DNA of 64,000 nucleotides from the NCBI GenBank assembly GCA_020746105.1, contig CM036621.1:53168264-53232263 (forward strand), read 5' to 3'. Made by a program: the position numbers and the translations under genes. The stretch's first letter is position 1. Each line of letters starts with the position of its first letter. Source of the stretch: Trogon surrucura. Lineage: Eukaryota; Chordata; Aves; Trogoniformes; Trogonidae. The notes under the pieces are model-generated. The model did not search any database. It had not been told where the DNA came from and saw nothing but the letters and a program-made list of their open reading frames with translations. Positions 1 to 11,502 of the stretch are shown here, piece by piece.

Positions 1-117
1 TAACAAAATAGACATAGCGGAGAGAGGTGACTGCCTTACAACTGGCCAATAGGCCCAAATCCTACTGCGTCTGATCAAGATGAGGATTTAATTTCATTCC
101 TTGGACTGAATGGTTTT

Positions 118-152
118 AAAAAAAAAAATTCCCCCCCCAATTTTTTTTTTTT
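118..152. repeat. Homopolymer inverted repeat: A11-TT-C8-AA-T12
   Basis: A11TT at 118-130 and AAT12 at 139-152 are perfect complements over 13 bp, separated by a C8 loop. Homopolymer length may include sequencing error. Confidence 0.9.
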
Positions 153-1329
153 CTAGTTGGATGTGAAGCCATTGTTTAAGTCACTTTGAAGGTATAATCT
201 TGTACTCAGAGTTTGTACAGGAGAGAGAGACTTGGGCCCCTCTTCATATAGGTCTTCTACATATTACATACTTTTCTGGTGTGTTTTTATAGAGGTAGGA
301 CATCTAAATCCGTATTCATGAGCAGCACACCACTGATTCACAGATTGGGAACTGGGGGTGATCCTTGAATTCTGAGGAGTTGTTTTACAGTGCTTCTTTC
401 TGTTTTTCTGGCGACCACAAAGACTTTATGTTGGGAAGTTTTCTTTCTTTGCCAGATGTCCTCATCTTTGGCAGCAGAAGTGGTGGCTGGTACTAGCTCT
501 GTCCCTGTGACGTTGGCTCATGCAGCTTTCAGTGGTACGTATCAGCAGGTTTGTGGTGGTGGGTCAGAGCAGCAGGCAGCAGGGCTGTCAGTTGTTGCTG
601 CTCTTGTGCTGCTCAGAGAGGAGCTGCAAAGGCAGCTGGCTGGAAGGGTGACGTGTGGCAGGTATGGGAGTTGCTGCACAGGTGGAGGCAGCCAGAGGTC
701 CTGAGAGCTGTGAAGTGCTGGAGGTCTGACATGTGGCCTTCATGCATTTCCTCAGGTGATGGCCAGATAAAGCCTAGCTCCTGACCCATCTACCAGGGCG
801 GCTTCTGCGAAGCTGAATTACCATTTGTGATTTTGTAACATCCCCCTGTAGCACTGTTGGTTTTTTTTTCTGTCTTTGGTGTGTAGAAGCTACACATCCA
901 GGGCAGACCAATAGGCCATTAATTGCCACTGGGATGGCAGAACATTACAGGTCTGTGGTGTTGTGTGAAAGATAGTAGTGCTGCCATCTGAGAGGCAAAT
1001 GCATGGAAACAGCCTTTTTGCACCTTCCCTTCTAGAGACCAGGAAGCCTCAAACCACTTGGAAATAATCCCAGAGATACCAAGCCAGTTGGAGAACTGAT
1101 GTCCCCCCTGTGGCCAATTTATTTTCAACATTAAAAGGTAGTCAAGAAAAAGGTAGCTGTACTGCAGAGATTTGGGGCCTTTGAAGATTTGAGGAGGCAA
1201 AAATGTTATTTAAAATAGGATGTGAGCTAAATGCCCTCCACTGTGGGGGTCCTTAAGTGCCCAGGGACTGTCTGTTCGTCTAGCAAGAGATATCCCCTTC
1301 TCACAGGAGATTACAGCTTAAATACACCA

Positions 1330-1440
1330 TGCAGTAAGGACAGGAGGGTGAGTAGGGACAAAAAGAGATGAGGCACTTTGCCCAGGGTCCGGCAGGAGTA
1401 TGATTTGGATTGCTTGATTTCAGCTCATCCGCTGGATGAG
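1330..1440 (+). mobile_element. Possible MIR-like SINE remnant
   Basis: GAGATGAGGCACTTTGCCCA followed by GGGTCCGGCAGGAGTATGA recalls the 'cttgcccaaggtcac' core seen in old MIR-type SINEs. It is degraded and short. The open frame that overlaps it has no protein signature. Confidence 0.3.
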
Positions 1441-1639
1441 TTCCCCCTGACTCCCCTGGCTAATCTGGGGACTGCAGTGCTTGTTCCTCTCAGGCTCGCT
1501 CCTGATTGTTTCTTGGATTTGAGCACCCTCCAAGCTGGAAGGGCCGTGGTGGCTGGCAGAGAGCAGCAGTGGTGGAGTGGGCTATGCTGGGTGGCTGTCC
1601 TGAGTGGAGGGAAATGGGGCGTTCTCAGCTCCCTGGCCT

Positions 1640-1663
1640 GGGAGGCTGTGGGAGGGTGCAGGG
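1640..1663 (+). repeat. G-rich block with G-quadruplex motif
   Basis: G3 tracts fall at 1640, 1650, 1654 and 1661 with loops of 7, 1 and 4 bases. The surrounding 1540-1700 is also G-rich. Confidence 0.7.
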
Positions 1664-3537
1664 TGGTGAGAGGGAGTGCGACGGGAGGCGATGGGAGGGG
1701 CTCACGGCAGATAAATTCGCGGTGCAGGAGGATTGCAGTAAAAGGCACTGATGGGTTCCGTTGTGAAGCTGTTCTGGTTGGGAGGGTTGTTGCTTATGGA
1801 GATTTTTGCTCTGGAGTTACAGCACTCCATAAAGCTAATGAACAGAGTTTTCTTCTCCTGGGGCAGTGCTGATTGCTTCCAGTGATGTTGTGATGACTTT
1901 CATAACTGAATTTTCAGGTTAGTTGCTATTGTTCCCTTAATGGTGTCAGCTAACTCTCCTAATGTGAACTGACCCTGTTTTTGTAGCTTTGACAGTCACT
2001 TTATACCTTTTCTTCCTTCTTTTTAAAATTGAGTGCATTTATTAAAAAGAGCAGCAAACCCGTCTTCGTTTGATATTCTCACCTCTTTTGCAGGTGCTGC
2101 TGTTTTTTGCGTCTCCTAGCTGGTACTAGGTAACTGTCTCTTTCAACTCATCCTTCTGCCTCTGCCAGGGTTGAATCCTGTTTTGGAGTGGTCTCGCATT
2201 TTGAATCCAACCTCCTTCACTGCCCCCTTGGCACAGGCACTGTGTCAGCGTGCGCAGGGTGCTGGCGGTCTGCTCAGCAAATGCTGTACAAGTGTTCGGC
2301 TTGCTGCAGAGGAGCAAAAAGGATTGGATGGAGTGGCTGGGTAGCTGAGATCCCTGCAGACTTCAGAGCTTCTCATATGTTTCTCATACAATGCCACACC
2401 TGAAGGGAAAGCCATAAAGAATAATTTATTCGGGTTCTTTATCCATCTATTCAGGCAGAGGAGAGGATTCAGTGAGGAGCTTATTTTTAGCGAACAGCTA
2501 AGCCAACCTACTAGCAATGCATAAATCTAAAATTAAGAGCTTGCAAGTTCAACATTTTTGAAGCAGGTTTTGCTTTCCCTAAGTCTAAGGAAGATGAAAA
2601 AGAGTCAGTGCCCTTCTGATGGGGAGAGATGCTGTTTCTTTCTAAAAATGAATGCAAACTGCTACCTAGTCAACAAGTCCCATTACTGTAGTGGTCCCTT
2701 GAAAAGTGGCATTGGGAGAAGCAGCCGGATTTGGCTCCAGGACAGCCATCTGCTGGAAATTTGTGGCTGTATATCGGTGCGGTTATTGTAGGACCAAGTG
2801 GAATTGGATATACTTGCCTGAAAGAGACACACCTGCAGAGCCAGATGGGAAAATAGGTGGGAAGAAAAGTGTATTTTTAAGTGGGAGGGAAGTGTACTTT
2901 GTGGATTTGAGTCATGCTGTCTGAGGCACAGTTTGTCCCTGATCTAGCAAACCTCACCAAGCAGGCGACTAGCCCAACCCAGTCTGAGAGCATTTTAGGT
3001 CCCAAAGTTGACTGCTAAATTCTATGGAAATCGGAGAGGAGGACTATTGACAAAAGCTCTGTAATTTATGCTGATCCCTTCCTAAGGGTTAGAGAATCCA
3101 GAGTGGAGTGCCACCTCAAGACACAAACCCCTCAGAGATGAGGCATCTTTGCTTCAGCTTTTTCCAAATTGGTATTGCGGTCATCAGGAATGCTTCAGTG
3201 GAGGAAAACACTGAGTTTTCCTGCCATACAAACAGGGACACAACTGCAGTCAGTTGTTCAGCAACGTATATCTTCTGGACGTGCTGAGACAACATTTGGG
3301 CTTTCTGTCATGTGGTGCTGGTTGCACCAACTGCCCCCAAGTATGGAGAGGGGTAGGTGTGTGCTTGGTGCAGTGCCGTTAGCTGGGAAGAGTGGGCAGT
3401 TCCCAAAGGAGAGGAGAGATACTAAGGAAGATATTACCCTGTTCCCAGATGCTGAGTCTGTTTGTCTTCTTCCCCCTTTACCTTGAAATTGTAACTCCAA
3501 ATGGCCCAGGTGTGGGCGATTTACTGTGATTATTTCC

Positions 3538-3553
3538 TTTTTTTTTTTTTTTT
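3538..3553 (+). repeat. T16 homopolymer
   Basis: A run of 16 T after TTATTTCC. Confidence 0.95.
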
Positions 3554-6149
3554 ACTCTTGCTCAATTTACTCTCTGTAGGAAGAAAAAGAGATGCAGTTA
3601 CCGTTCAGAAGGTGGATGGAGAGATGGTAGTATTTGCTCGCTGAGTGGAAGGGTATTATCTGGCATGCTGCATGCTGAGGAGATAAATGAGCAGAGTTGT
3701 GAGGGGTGTGGTATGTGTAGCATATGATTTCAGCCTGTCTCTGCCAACATCTGTTGCCCTGACCTGAAAAATACGAGGCATTCGAAGTCTAATCAAGTTC
3801 GTTGCTAATTCTATCCCAGTCAGAGCCAAGAGCCAGTGGAGCTGATCCGTGGGAGCTCGAACGAAAGGAGTGGGGCAGAGGAGGGAAAGGGGGGTGCCTC
3901 TGTGAATGGCAGAGAGAGATAGCCTTTCTCTAAGTCAACAAAAGACAAGCAAACCTGTGTGCGGGTGAAGGAGGGGTGGCTGGGGGAAGGTTATGAGTTG
4001 TCTTATTATGGAGAAGCTTGAACTGTCATCTGTACTTGATGGAAGCGAGAGAGATTGCAGTTGGAGCTGCAGAAGCGCTGCCTCCCTGATTGGATTAATA
4101 GAAAGGGAAGATGACTCTAGAATGGCTGCCCATTATCTGCACTACAAAGGGATTAGTGTGGGTTTCAGAGAAATTAATGGCTTTTGAGTTAGAGCAGAAA
4201 TACTAATGAATGCCAGGGCCAGAGATGTACAGTGAACAAAATTGGTTCTCTTTTAGTCGGCGTGTGTTCGTATGTCTGTGCATTTGGGCTGCGAAAGTGT
4301 GCTTTTTCTCTACAATTTTGATTTTTAGATTAGGCTTTCAGTTTTCATATTTAGCTTAAACACTCTAATGGTTTATTTGCAAGGTATTGTTATATTGATT
4401 TTTTTCCCATCTTTTCAGACCTAGTGCCAAAGTAGCAATTTTTAAATTGTTGTTATGGTTTTAGTCATATATGCAGGAAATCTTTGTAGGCAAAGCTTTG
4501 AACAGAGTGCCAGATGTGGGCTCTGGTCTGAGTATGTGGGTGACGTGGGGAAGCTGAGGCTGAGCTGGCAAGGTGAAACTGAAGTGCATCCTTTTTGTTG
4601 GTGTGGATAGGAGGTGGCATCCTTCCCACATATTTAACCCCCATGTGGTTTGCATACTCACATTAAGTATATAAAACAATTAATTCTCATGTATGTTCAT
4701 AATGTTCAACTGAAACTTGTCTACTTAATTCTGGTAAATTCTTAAAGCTGGTCTTCACTGAAGAGCAAGCCAAAGCTTTTACGCTGCTGCTGTCCTGAAT
4801 CATCCTCCTGCACGCACACAGAACTCTCACAACGCTTTCAGCCAAGGACTGGAGCTTCTCCTTAGACTGTAGGTTACAGCCCAAATTCTGCTTTCTCCCC
4901 AGTTGGTATCAGAAACCCCTTGGACAGTAAGTAAGTCTCTCAAATACTCATGGTCCCTGACTTGCCTTATGCCCCTGGGAGGACTGACAGACTCGCCCAT
5001 TAGCCAGCGGTGGTGAGAGCGGCTTGCACAGCAGTTCTGGCTATGTTAGCTGGAAAGCCTAGCACAGACAGAGATGCACTAACTTCTGTACAGGCTCACC
5101 TTTGGCTCTTTATTTCCAAGCTTTGTCAGGGCCTGATGCTTCTGTTCTCTTAGTTCTGCATTGAAGACATCCCAGGTATTCTCAGAGGTGATTACACTTG
5201 AAACTTGGTAGAGCGTGTGGCCTGCTAGCAGGAATGGTAACTGGTTAAGCTGAGACGCTGAAAATATTTTGTGCCTCCAGCTGTCTACCTTTTCCCTCTT
5301 TCAAAGGTTGTCAGCCTGAGGGCAGAAATCAGGAGTGAAAGGGCTCCTGTACTGCTTTTTAACTGCGTGTTAAGGTCAATTGATGCTGATTTTGTTTTGA
5401 CCTAATTGTGCCAAGCAGTGGATGAGGAGCTGTTCCCAGGTGGTTACCTTGCTCCTGCATTGGGAATAGCAGTCTCTGAGGGAGATGGACAACTGCAGGC
5501 AGAAACCTCTTCATTAATTCTGTTAATTCTGCCACTGTTTGTAAGTCAAGACCCATCGCTGATAGGAAAGGTTAAGTAAAAGTCAAATGGGAGCAAGAAT
5601 TTTTTACTCATGGCTGAGGAGAGGCTGAATTATACAGGGACCAAAAAAAATTGCACAGAGCTACATGCCTGGCCCAAGATAAAATTACAATGTTTGTGTG
5701 TATTAATGACAGCTGAAGTGATGCAAACCAGATTAGAACAAATTTTGCACGGAAATCTCTTTTAAAACTCAGAAATGCTTTAGATAATTCCTTTACATTC
5801 ATGTCACTTTGGTGCCCGGAGTGACTTGTGCATAGCTGGTTTCCTGGGGACGAAAAAAATTCCTGTTGACTTTGCCTTGGTCCCAGGTTTGTGCAAGGAT
5901 CTGCTCCAAAGCACCTGAAGTGCTGAGGCACACAGATATATATGTTTGAATCTGGACATACTCTTAATTTTTGGTCGCATCTGCTTGGTCCTGAGCCTCA
6001 TTTCCATAAATCAGCAAAGCTCCTCTTTAGTAGAACTGCGCAAAATGTTCTGGTCCTGGGTCATGCTGAAGAGCTGCTGTCGTTGGGCACAGTCCTTCAT
6101 TCCCCATGTCCCAGGTAAGTGTGGGTGCCCGGGGTCAGAGGAGAATAAG

Positions 6150-6540
6150 GTGCTGCAAGCACCCATGCAGGAATTTCCCTGCAGCCCCTGGGGAGACCAT
6201 GGTGGAGCACGTATCTCCCTGCAGCCCCACGTGGAGAAGGTGGAGATTTCCTGAAGGAACTGTGGCCATGGAGAACTTGTGCAGAAGCAGGTTTATCTTG
6301 AAGAACTGCAGCCCCTGGAGAGGACCCACGCTGGAGCAGGGGAAAGGTCTGAGGAGGAAGGAGCGGCAGAGAGGAACTGACCATGATCCTCCTTCACCTT
6401 CCCCCTTGTGCAGCTGGGTGGGTAGAGGGCTTGTGTGTGAAATCATGAAGTTGGGCTTGGGAAAGAGGGGGCAGGAGAGGAAGGCATTGTTTTAATTTGT
6501 ATGTGTTTCTCTGTCAAAATCTATTTCAGTTGGCAACAGA
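6150..6540 (+). mobile_element. Decayed LTR fragment related to the 11.5-kb LTR
   Basis: Shared landmarks with the 11.5-12.5 kb LTR include repeated CTGCAGCCC and GTGGAG blocks, ACCCACGCTGGAGCAGGGGA, and GAGGAAGGAGCGGCAGAG followed by GAACTGACC. It then has ATCATGAAGTTGGGCTTGGG and a T-rich segment with CAGTTGGCAACAGATTACTT. The 5' part and the final CCACCACA-type end are not recognisable. It is probably an older or related LTR subfamily, truncated on both sides. No protein-coding part is present. Confidence 0.65.
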
Positions 6541-6896
6541 TTACTTGATAATACTGTACTCTTCTGGACTAGGTTCTGGGAGACTTGCGGTGTTTTGTTG
6601 CTCTTTCGCTCTTCTCCTGTATAATCTCAGGAAAATGGCTTTGTTTCTCTGCCCCTCTGTTTCACTGTCCCATTTTTGTAAAGTGTTTTGGTACCTCTCA
6701 GTAAAAAAGTGCTGTGTTCTCATTGGCTCAAATGTGCTTGTGTTTGATAATTATAACCTGCTGGGTGGAGGCTATTTCTGTGATCCTATCTTCCAGATAT
6801 ATGGGTAGGAGAGATGTATAAGCCAGAATGATGTAGCAGTTTGAAACGATTATTTAAAAAGAATTAATGGTAACATTCTCATTTTGTTTCCTCCAG

Positions 6897-7832
6897 AACG
6901 CAAGCCAGTGTTCCCAAATATTCTGAAGAAGGGATACTTAGAGATTAGAAGAGACAATGACAGCTTCTGGCAAACCTGTTACGCTGAGCTCTCCCCGTAC
7001 AAACTGTACCTGTATTGCTTGGACAGCAGTGGCAATCAGACTCTTCCCACCGTGTATCCACTCATGCATTTTCAAAGGGTCACTGTTACTGGTTGCATTG
7101 AAACCAAGGTGGTGGACGCTGTCCTGTCAGACAACTCGCAGCTGCAGCTGAAGGCAGAGTCCTCATGGGAGGCTTTGGACTGGGGACAGAAACTCTGGGA
7201 AGCGGTGCGTGCTTCTGTGCCTGCTTTCACAAGACAGCAGGAGAAACTGGAGAATGTGCCAAAGCCTGAAAATAACAGTGACCTTTCTCAAACCAATGGA
7301 TTGTTAGAGAAGCCTATGGAGCTCTTCCTGTCCATGAATTTGACTGAAAACACTAAAGAGTACCAAAATATTCTCAAATCAGGGACTCTTTATAGGTTAA
7401 CTGTCCAGAATAACTGGAAGGCATTTACTTTTGTCTTGAACAGGTCTTATCTCATGGCATTCCAACCGGGTAGGCTTGATGAAGATCCTCTGCTGAGTTA
7501 CAATGTGGATGTGTGCCTGTCGGTCCAGACAGATACTCAGGATGGCTGTGACTCTTGCTTTCAGGTCATTTTTCCTCAAGATGTCCTCCGCCTGCGTGCA
7601 GAGACTCGTCAGAGGGCCCAGGAGTGGATGGAGGCACTGAGAGCAGCAGCCAATGCTACTAGAAGTTTAACTCAGAACCCACAGGTCACACTTAGGAACA
7701 AACCTGGAGATCGGCCCTTGGGAAACGATCTTAGAAAGAGCAAGCGCCAGTCTGTGACCACCAGCTTCCTGAGCATCCTGACCACGCTGTCTCTAGAGAG
7801 AGGGCTCACAGTTCAGAGCTTCAGGTGTGCAG
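6897..7832 (+). CDS. PLEKHM3: PLEKHM3 coding exon with two PH domains
   Basis: This exon encodes 312 residues of PLEKHM3, a PH- and Rubicon-homology-domain protein described as an Akt scaffold in muscle differentiation; the family (PLEKHM1, Rubicon, DEF8) acts on endolysosomal membranes. The acceptor is a pyrimidine tract ending CTCCAG at 6891-6896, and the donor is CAG|GTAAGC at 7833. The first PH domain spans about 6915-7215 ([12 protein letters not shown] to QKLWEAV). The second spans about 7368-7665 ([20 protein letters not shown]), with the conserved C-terminal helix Trp in [10 protein letters not shown] Ser/Thr- and Lys-rich linker ([15 protein letters not shown]) leads into CAG, the start of the first zinc cluster. 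The exon begins in a split codon (1|2), so no start codon belongs here; the open frame upstream of 6897 is intron. The N-terminal part, about 200 residues in mammals, is outside the window. The identity is recalled from the family, not searched. Confidence 0.95.
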
Positions 7833-9599
7833 GTAAGCAAACAGGCTGCAGCATCCCCTTCTTCAGGGAAGGAAAATCTCTTGGAGGAACATGTATGTGT
7901 TTTAGCAACACACAGCCCTTCCCTGCTTCTCACTATGGCCCCAGACACTTGGGTGTGTTAGCCTTTCTTTGCTCTCTGTAAAATGCGGAGAAAAGGGGTG
8001 GCTGAGCTGTTTTCTTGGTTCAGGACACTGGAAATGTGATCCAGAATCAAAGGGATTTCAATTCTGGATATGATGCAACTTTCCAGTTTCGGGCACTTTT
8101 GTTTGTTTTTATAACTCTGTCTCCTCCAAGTCCTTTGTGGAACTCAGTTTCAGCTCTAGGCCTTCTTGGGAGAGTTCTCAAAGCATAAATGCTTCCACTG
8201 TCATTTGGCAACATGTACCCTAGCACAGAGGTTCAGGCATGAGTTCACCTGCTTGGTTCTTCCCTTGAAGCAGGGATAAAAGCATGACCTTAAGCCTCTG
8301 CAACTAGTTGTAAATTTCAGTTAATTTGACTGCTAACTAACCTGGGCAAGATCATGATTTTACCCAGTTTGGGAATGAAGGGAAAATACGAGAGGACCTG
8401 TGTGAATGCAGTTTATTGTCCTTTAGCAAGGGCAGTTTTGTGGATCAAATTTGGGCACCTCGTGCCTAAACTATACTCTCTGGCTGGCTTTAGTTATGCT
8501 CACATAGAAATTGTTAGCTGTATCAGCAACAACTTTTCTGGAGGGTTCTCCTCTTTTATTATGGGAGCTGTGAGAGTCCTGCCTCCTCCTTGCTCTGCTC
8601 TGGGGTGGAGATCCATTGTGGAGCCTCCTGTTGCTCTGAAACCACATGTGGATCGGGCTGGGGTGGGTCTGTGTGGGCCCAGGACCTCCTGGCTGGCCTG
8701 AATCCCTTCCACGGGAGACCTGAGCCCTAAGAAGTGCTGGGTTGGCCTCAGAACTGGCTCTGGTTGCAGCTGAGTTTGTCCTTGTCTGGTAGTCACTTAC
8801 ATGGCACCCACCTGGTACCTGGAGCATTGTGAAGGTTGGCCTGAGTGCAGTTAATGATTTGGTCGCCGTATTTGGGCTTCTGCCTGAATTCAGTTCTGTT
8901 TGTGTGACTTCAGTTTTATTTTTTTATTTCCTGGGAGTGATTATGTACCAAATTACTGCTGAAACTCAAGGAGCCTGAATCCTATGGTAACTCTGGTGAC
9001 TTGAGCACTATTGTTGGACGATGATCATGTCTTAACCTTTAAGAGTAGTTGTGAGAGTGAGAGCTGCAGGGAGACTGGGAATGGGTCAAATAAGTATCTG
9101 TGAGACGGATGCAGGCCAGTGTTGTCCAGCAGAGAGCCTTGTGAAACTCAAGAATACAAGAGGATTAACAGCCTCATTTTTAAGATAATATCCCAGATTA
9201 CATTAAAATTTTATTCCTTTCTCCTAATTTCTTTTAATTCAAAGCTTAGTAGAGGAAAATTTTGTAATTTTGCTTCATCCTCTGACTGAGGTCCAGGAGA
9301 GTTTCAAGTGAGCGTTTCCAATGACCTCCTGAAAAACAGGATCAGGCCATGAGATAGTAACAAAATGCATGTCTTAAATGCAAAATAGATTTTAGTCTTG
9401 CATTATATATATGGGAGCAGAGTTTTCCATGGGAAAGGGTGGATTTTCTCTCCCAAACATGGAACAATTCAATTGCCCTTGCTCATGCATTCCCTCCAGA
9501 AGTAAGGTGCTCTGGGCACGTCAGGGTCGCACAGTGTCTTTCCCTGATATGTGCGAGGCGTTCCCAGTGCTGCTGTGGCCTCCTTTGAGTCTGCAAAAC

Positions 9600-9950
9600 T
9601 GAACAAACACTCTTGTGTGGGGAAATGCGAGTTGGGAAGAGCCTGGGAGAAGCCAGCCACTGGGGTTCCCTGCACCCGAGGTTGGGGAGGCGCCGCACCC
9701 TTCGCCGTGGCTTGCCCAAGACCCCTGCAGCCGGTCTGCGAGATTCGGCTGGAACTTGTAGCTGTTACCACGGCACAAAGGAACGAATAGTTGTAATTAT
9801 AACTAGCAGAAACTGGGGCAACTTCGCTGGCTCAGAGAAGTTTTTGCTGAGGAGGCTTTGGAGGCACACCAGCCAGCCGAGACCCTCTCCTGGCACCTCG
9901 CTCCCTGCAGGCGCTTTGCGCCGTTCCCTGGCGTGGGCCGCTGTTTAACC
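9600..9950. promoter_or_regulatory. GC-rich, CpG-containing intronic block
   Basis: Between about 9600 and 9950 the sequence is markedly GC-richer than the flanks and holds CpGs, for example GGCGCCGCACCCTTCGCCGT near 9690 and GCGCTTTGCGCCGTTCC near 9910. It runs directly into the CNE-like block. It could be an enhancer-associated CpG patch or an alternative promoter. No transcript start was identified. Confidence 0.3.
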
Positions 9951-9959
9951 TAAGGGGCC

Positions 9960-10760
9960 TGCTGTTGGTAATTACGGCTTGCAGGCATTGAGAGCGGTTT
10001 TCCCCAGGGCTGCTGGGAGGGGTAAGCTTGGAAAAGGATGAGGAGGGGGGAGGAAGAAAAGTTTTGCTGTGAATTCTTCAGCCATTTAGTGCAAATTCCT
10101 GTAATTACCGTCTTTGTGTCCTGTCCCAATGGCACATAATACAGCAGAAGCCTTTCCTAATTGAGACCTTACAGGAGGTACAAATCCCTCCTTTGTTCGG
10201 CCTGACAAATTAGTGCCAGAAAGTGGCAAGGTCCGAGTGGGAATCAAAGGCAAGCAACACAAAGATGGAACTTAAGGCTACAGTAATAACCCTCTCTAGT
10301 CCGGCAGGGGTGGGAGGGAAGGAAAAGTAATGACCAATGAAAAATGAAGGGTTTTTTTGTTGTAAATTCCCTTGACATGACAGCACCTCAGGGCTGCTTT
10401 ATTTATTTAGGAAAAGTGATTAAATAGTAATACAACAGGGCAGGCCATTGTCTCTCAAGCTACCCCCCTCCCTACAGACCCCTGCTGCCTTGGCTAATTG
10501 ATTGACAATGAACCTCTGATAAAGAAGGTTGTTGGGAGGACCTGATGGGGCCAGGGTTTTGGTGTGGTTTTTTTTAATTTTCTCTTTGTGGTCTTTATGG
10601 GGTTCCTCTCCCCAACTTTTTTTTTTTTTTTTTTTTTTCCTGCTTGAAATGCCCTCTGCATCCCACTTTCCTTTTCTCAGTAAAAACTTTTCAAGTGACT
10701 GCTCCCAGACAAACAGCTGACACTCACAAGCAGGTAGGGAAGAATGCAAATGTCTGTGCC
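9960..10760. promoter_or_regulatory. CNE-like block rich in homeodomain cores
   Basis: The palindromic core GTAATTAC occurs at 9968-9975 and again at 10101-10108. It is followed by CCTAATTGAG (10158), ACAAATTAG (10206), GGCTAATTGATTGACAATG (about 10492) and a perfect POU octamer ATGCAAAT (10744-10751). The block lacks repeats apart from a T22 tract. Such clustering is typical of conserved developmental enhancers. Conservation could not be tested here, so this is an inference. Confidence 0.4.
10617..10638 (+). repeat. T22 homopolymer
   Basis: An uninterrupted run of 22 T lies within the CNE-like block. Length is likely polymorphic. Confidence 0.95.
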
Positions 10761-11502
10761 TCTCTATTGACAGGTTTATCTTGGAGTCTGACTAGCACTT
10801 TTCACCTTGTGATCTAAACCAGGGCAGTGGTGTCAGATGTAGTCATGGGGCAGGGGGGACGAACTGTTGATATGCTGGAGTCAGAAGGGCAGCTTGAAAA
10901 AAGTTTTCCCTTGCTTGATCAGCAGATACAAAAGCTTTTCCCCACAATTCTGACTCTTTGTCTTACTGCAGAGGGCAGGACATAATTTCTCATCATTTCC
11001 AAAAATGAACGATAAACAGTGAAGAGGCATGTTTTTAATAAACACTTTTACCTTTGCTGCCATTATTTATATTCTTGGCTTGGAACAGCAGTACATTCTG
11101 GAATGTGGGGTAAACTAGAAACTGCTGGCACTGGAATGGCAGCCTGCTCTGTCCTTTGCCTGTTCGTGTAACTGCAGACCTGATCTTGCCCTGTTGCTGG
11201 AGTACAGCAGCGTTCCCATGGGAAGAGTCTGGGGCTCTGAGAAAGAGTGGTGTTTGTGAGCGTTGTCTTCCAGTAGGTATGAAGTGAAAGTTGATTGCAA
11301 GTCCAAGGTGGTAAATGTCAGATTTTAATATTTGTTCTTTAATGTAGAAAATGAAAGACATACATAGCGCTGTTTTTGGCAACACTAAGATGATCTGGTT
11401 TGGGTGGTTGTGTGTTGTTATTTCTGTCTTTATTTCACCTGGATTCAAGAGAAATCCCCAAACTGTTCATGTTACAAATTTGGGATGAGGTGGCTTCCAT
11501 CA

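Larger units (their letters stand above)
1..6896 (+). other. PLEKHM3: PLEKHM3 intron upstream of the PH-domain exon (partial)
   Basis: This non-coding stretch leads to the acceptor at 6895-6896. It contains a homopolymer inverted repeat (118-152), a possible MIR-like remnant (1330-1440), a G-rich block with a G-quadruplex motif (about 1540-1700), a T16 tract (3538-3553) and a decayed LTR piece (about 6150-6540). I found no sequence coding for the conserved N-terminal region of PLEKHM3, so that exon is upstream of the window. The many short open frames show no recognisable family signature. Confidence 0.8.

Noticed and set aside
1378..1872. A 164-codon open frame in GC-richer intron
   Set aside because: No domain or family signature. 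Overlapping frames on both strands are equally open, as expected for GC- and G-rich DNA, and a possible SINE remnant overlaps it.
6106..6125. CAGGTAAGTG donor-like site that could end a PLEKHM3 N-terminal exon
   Set aside because: The upstream frames do not encode the conserved N-terminal sequence of the family, and a decayed LTR begins soon after.
6884..6896. Apparent in-frame extension of the PH exon upstream
   Set aside because: This is the pyrimidine tract and AG acceptor of the intron. There is no ATG and the exon phase requires an upstream donor.
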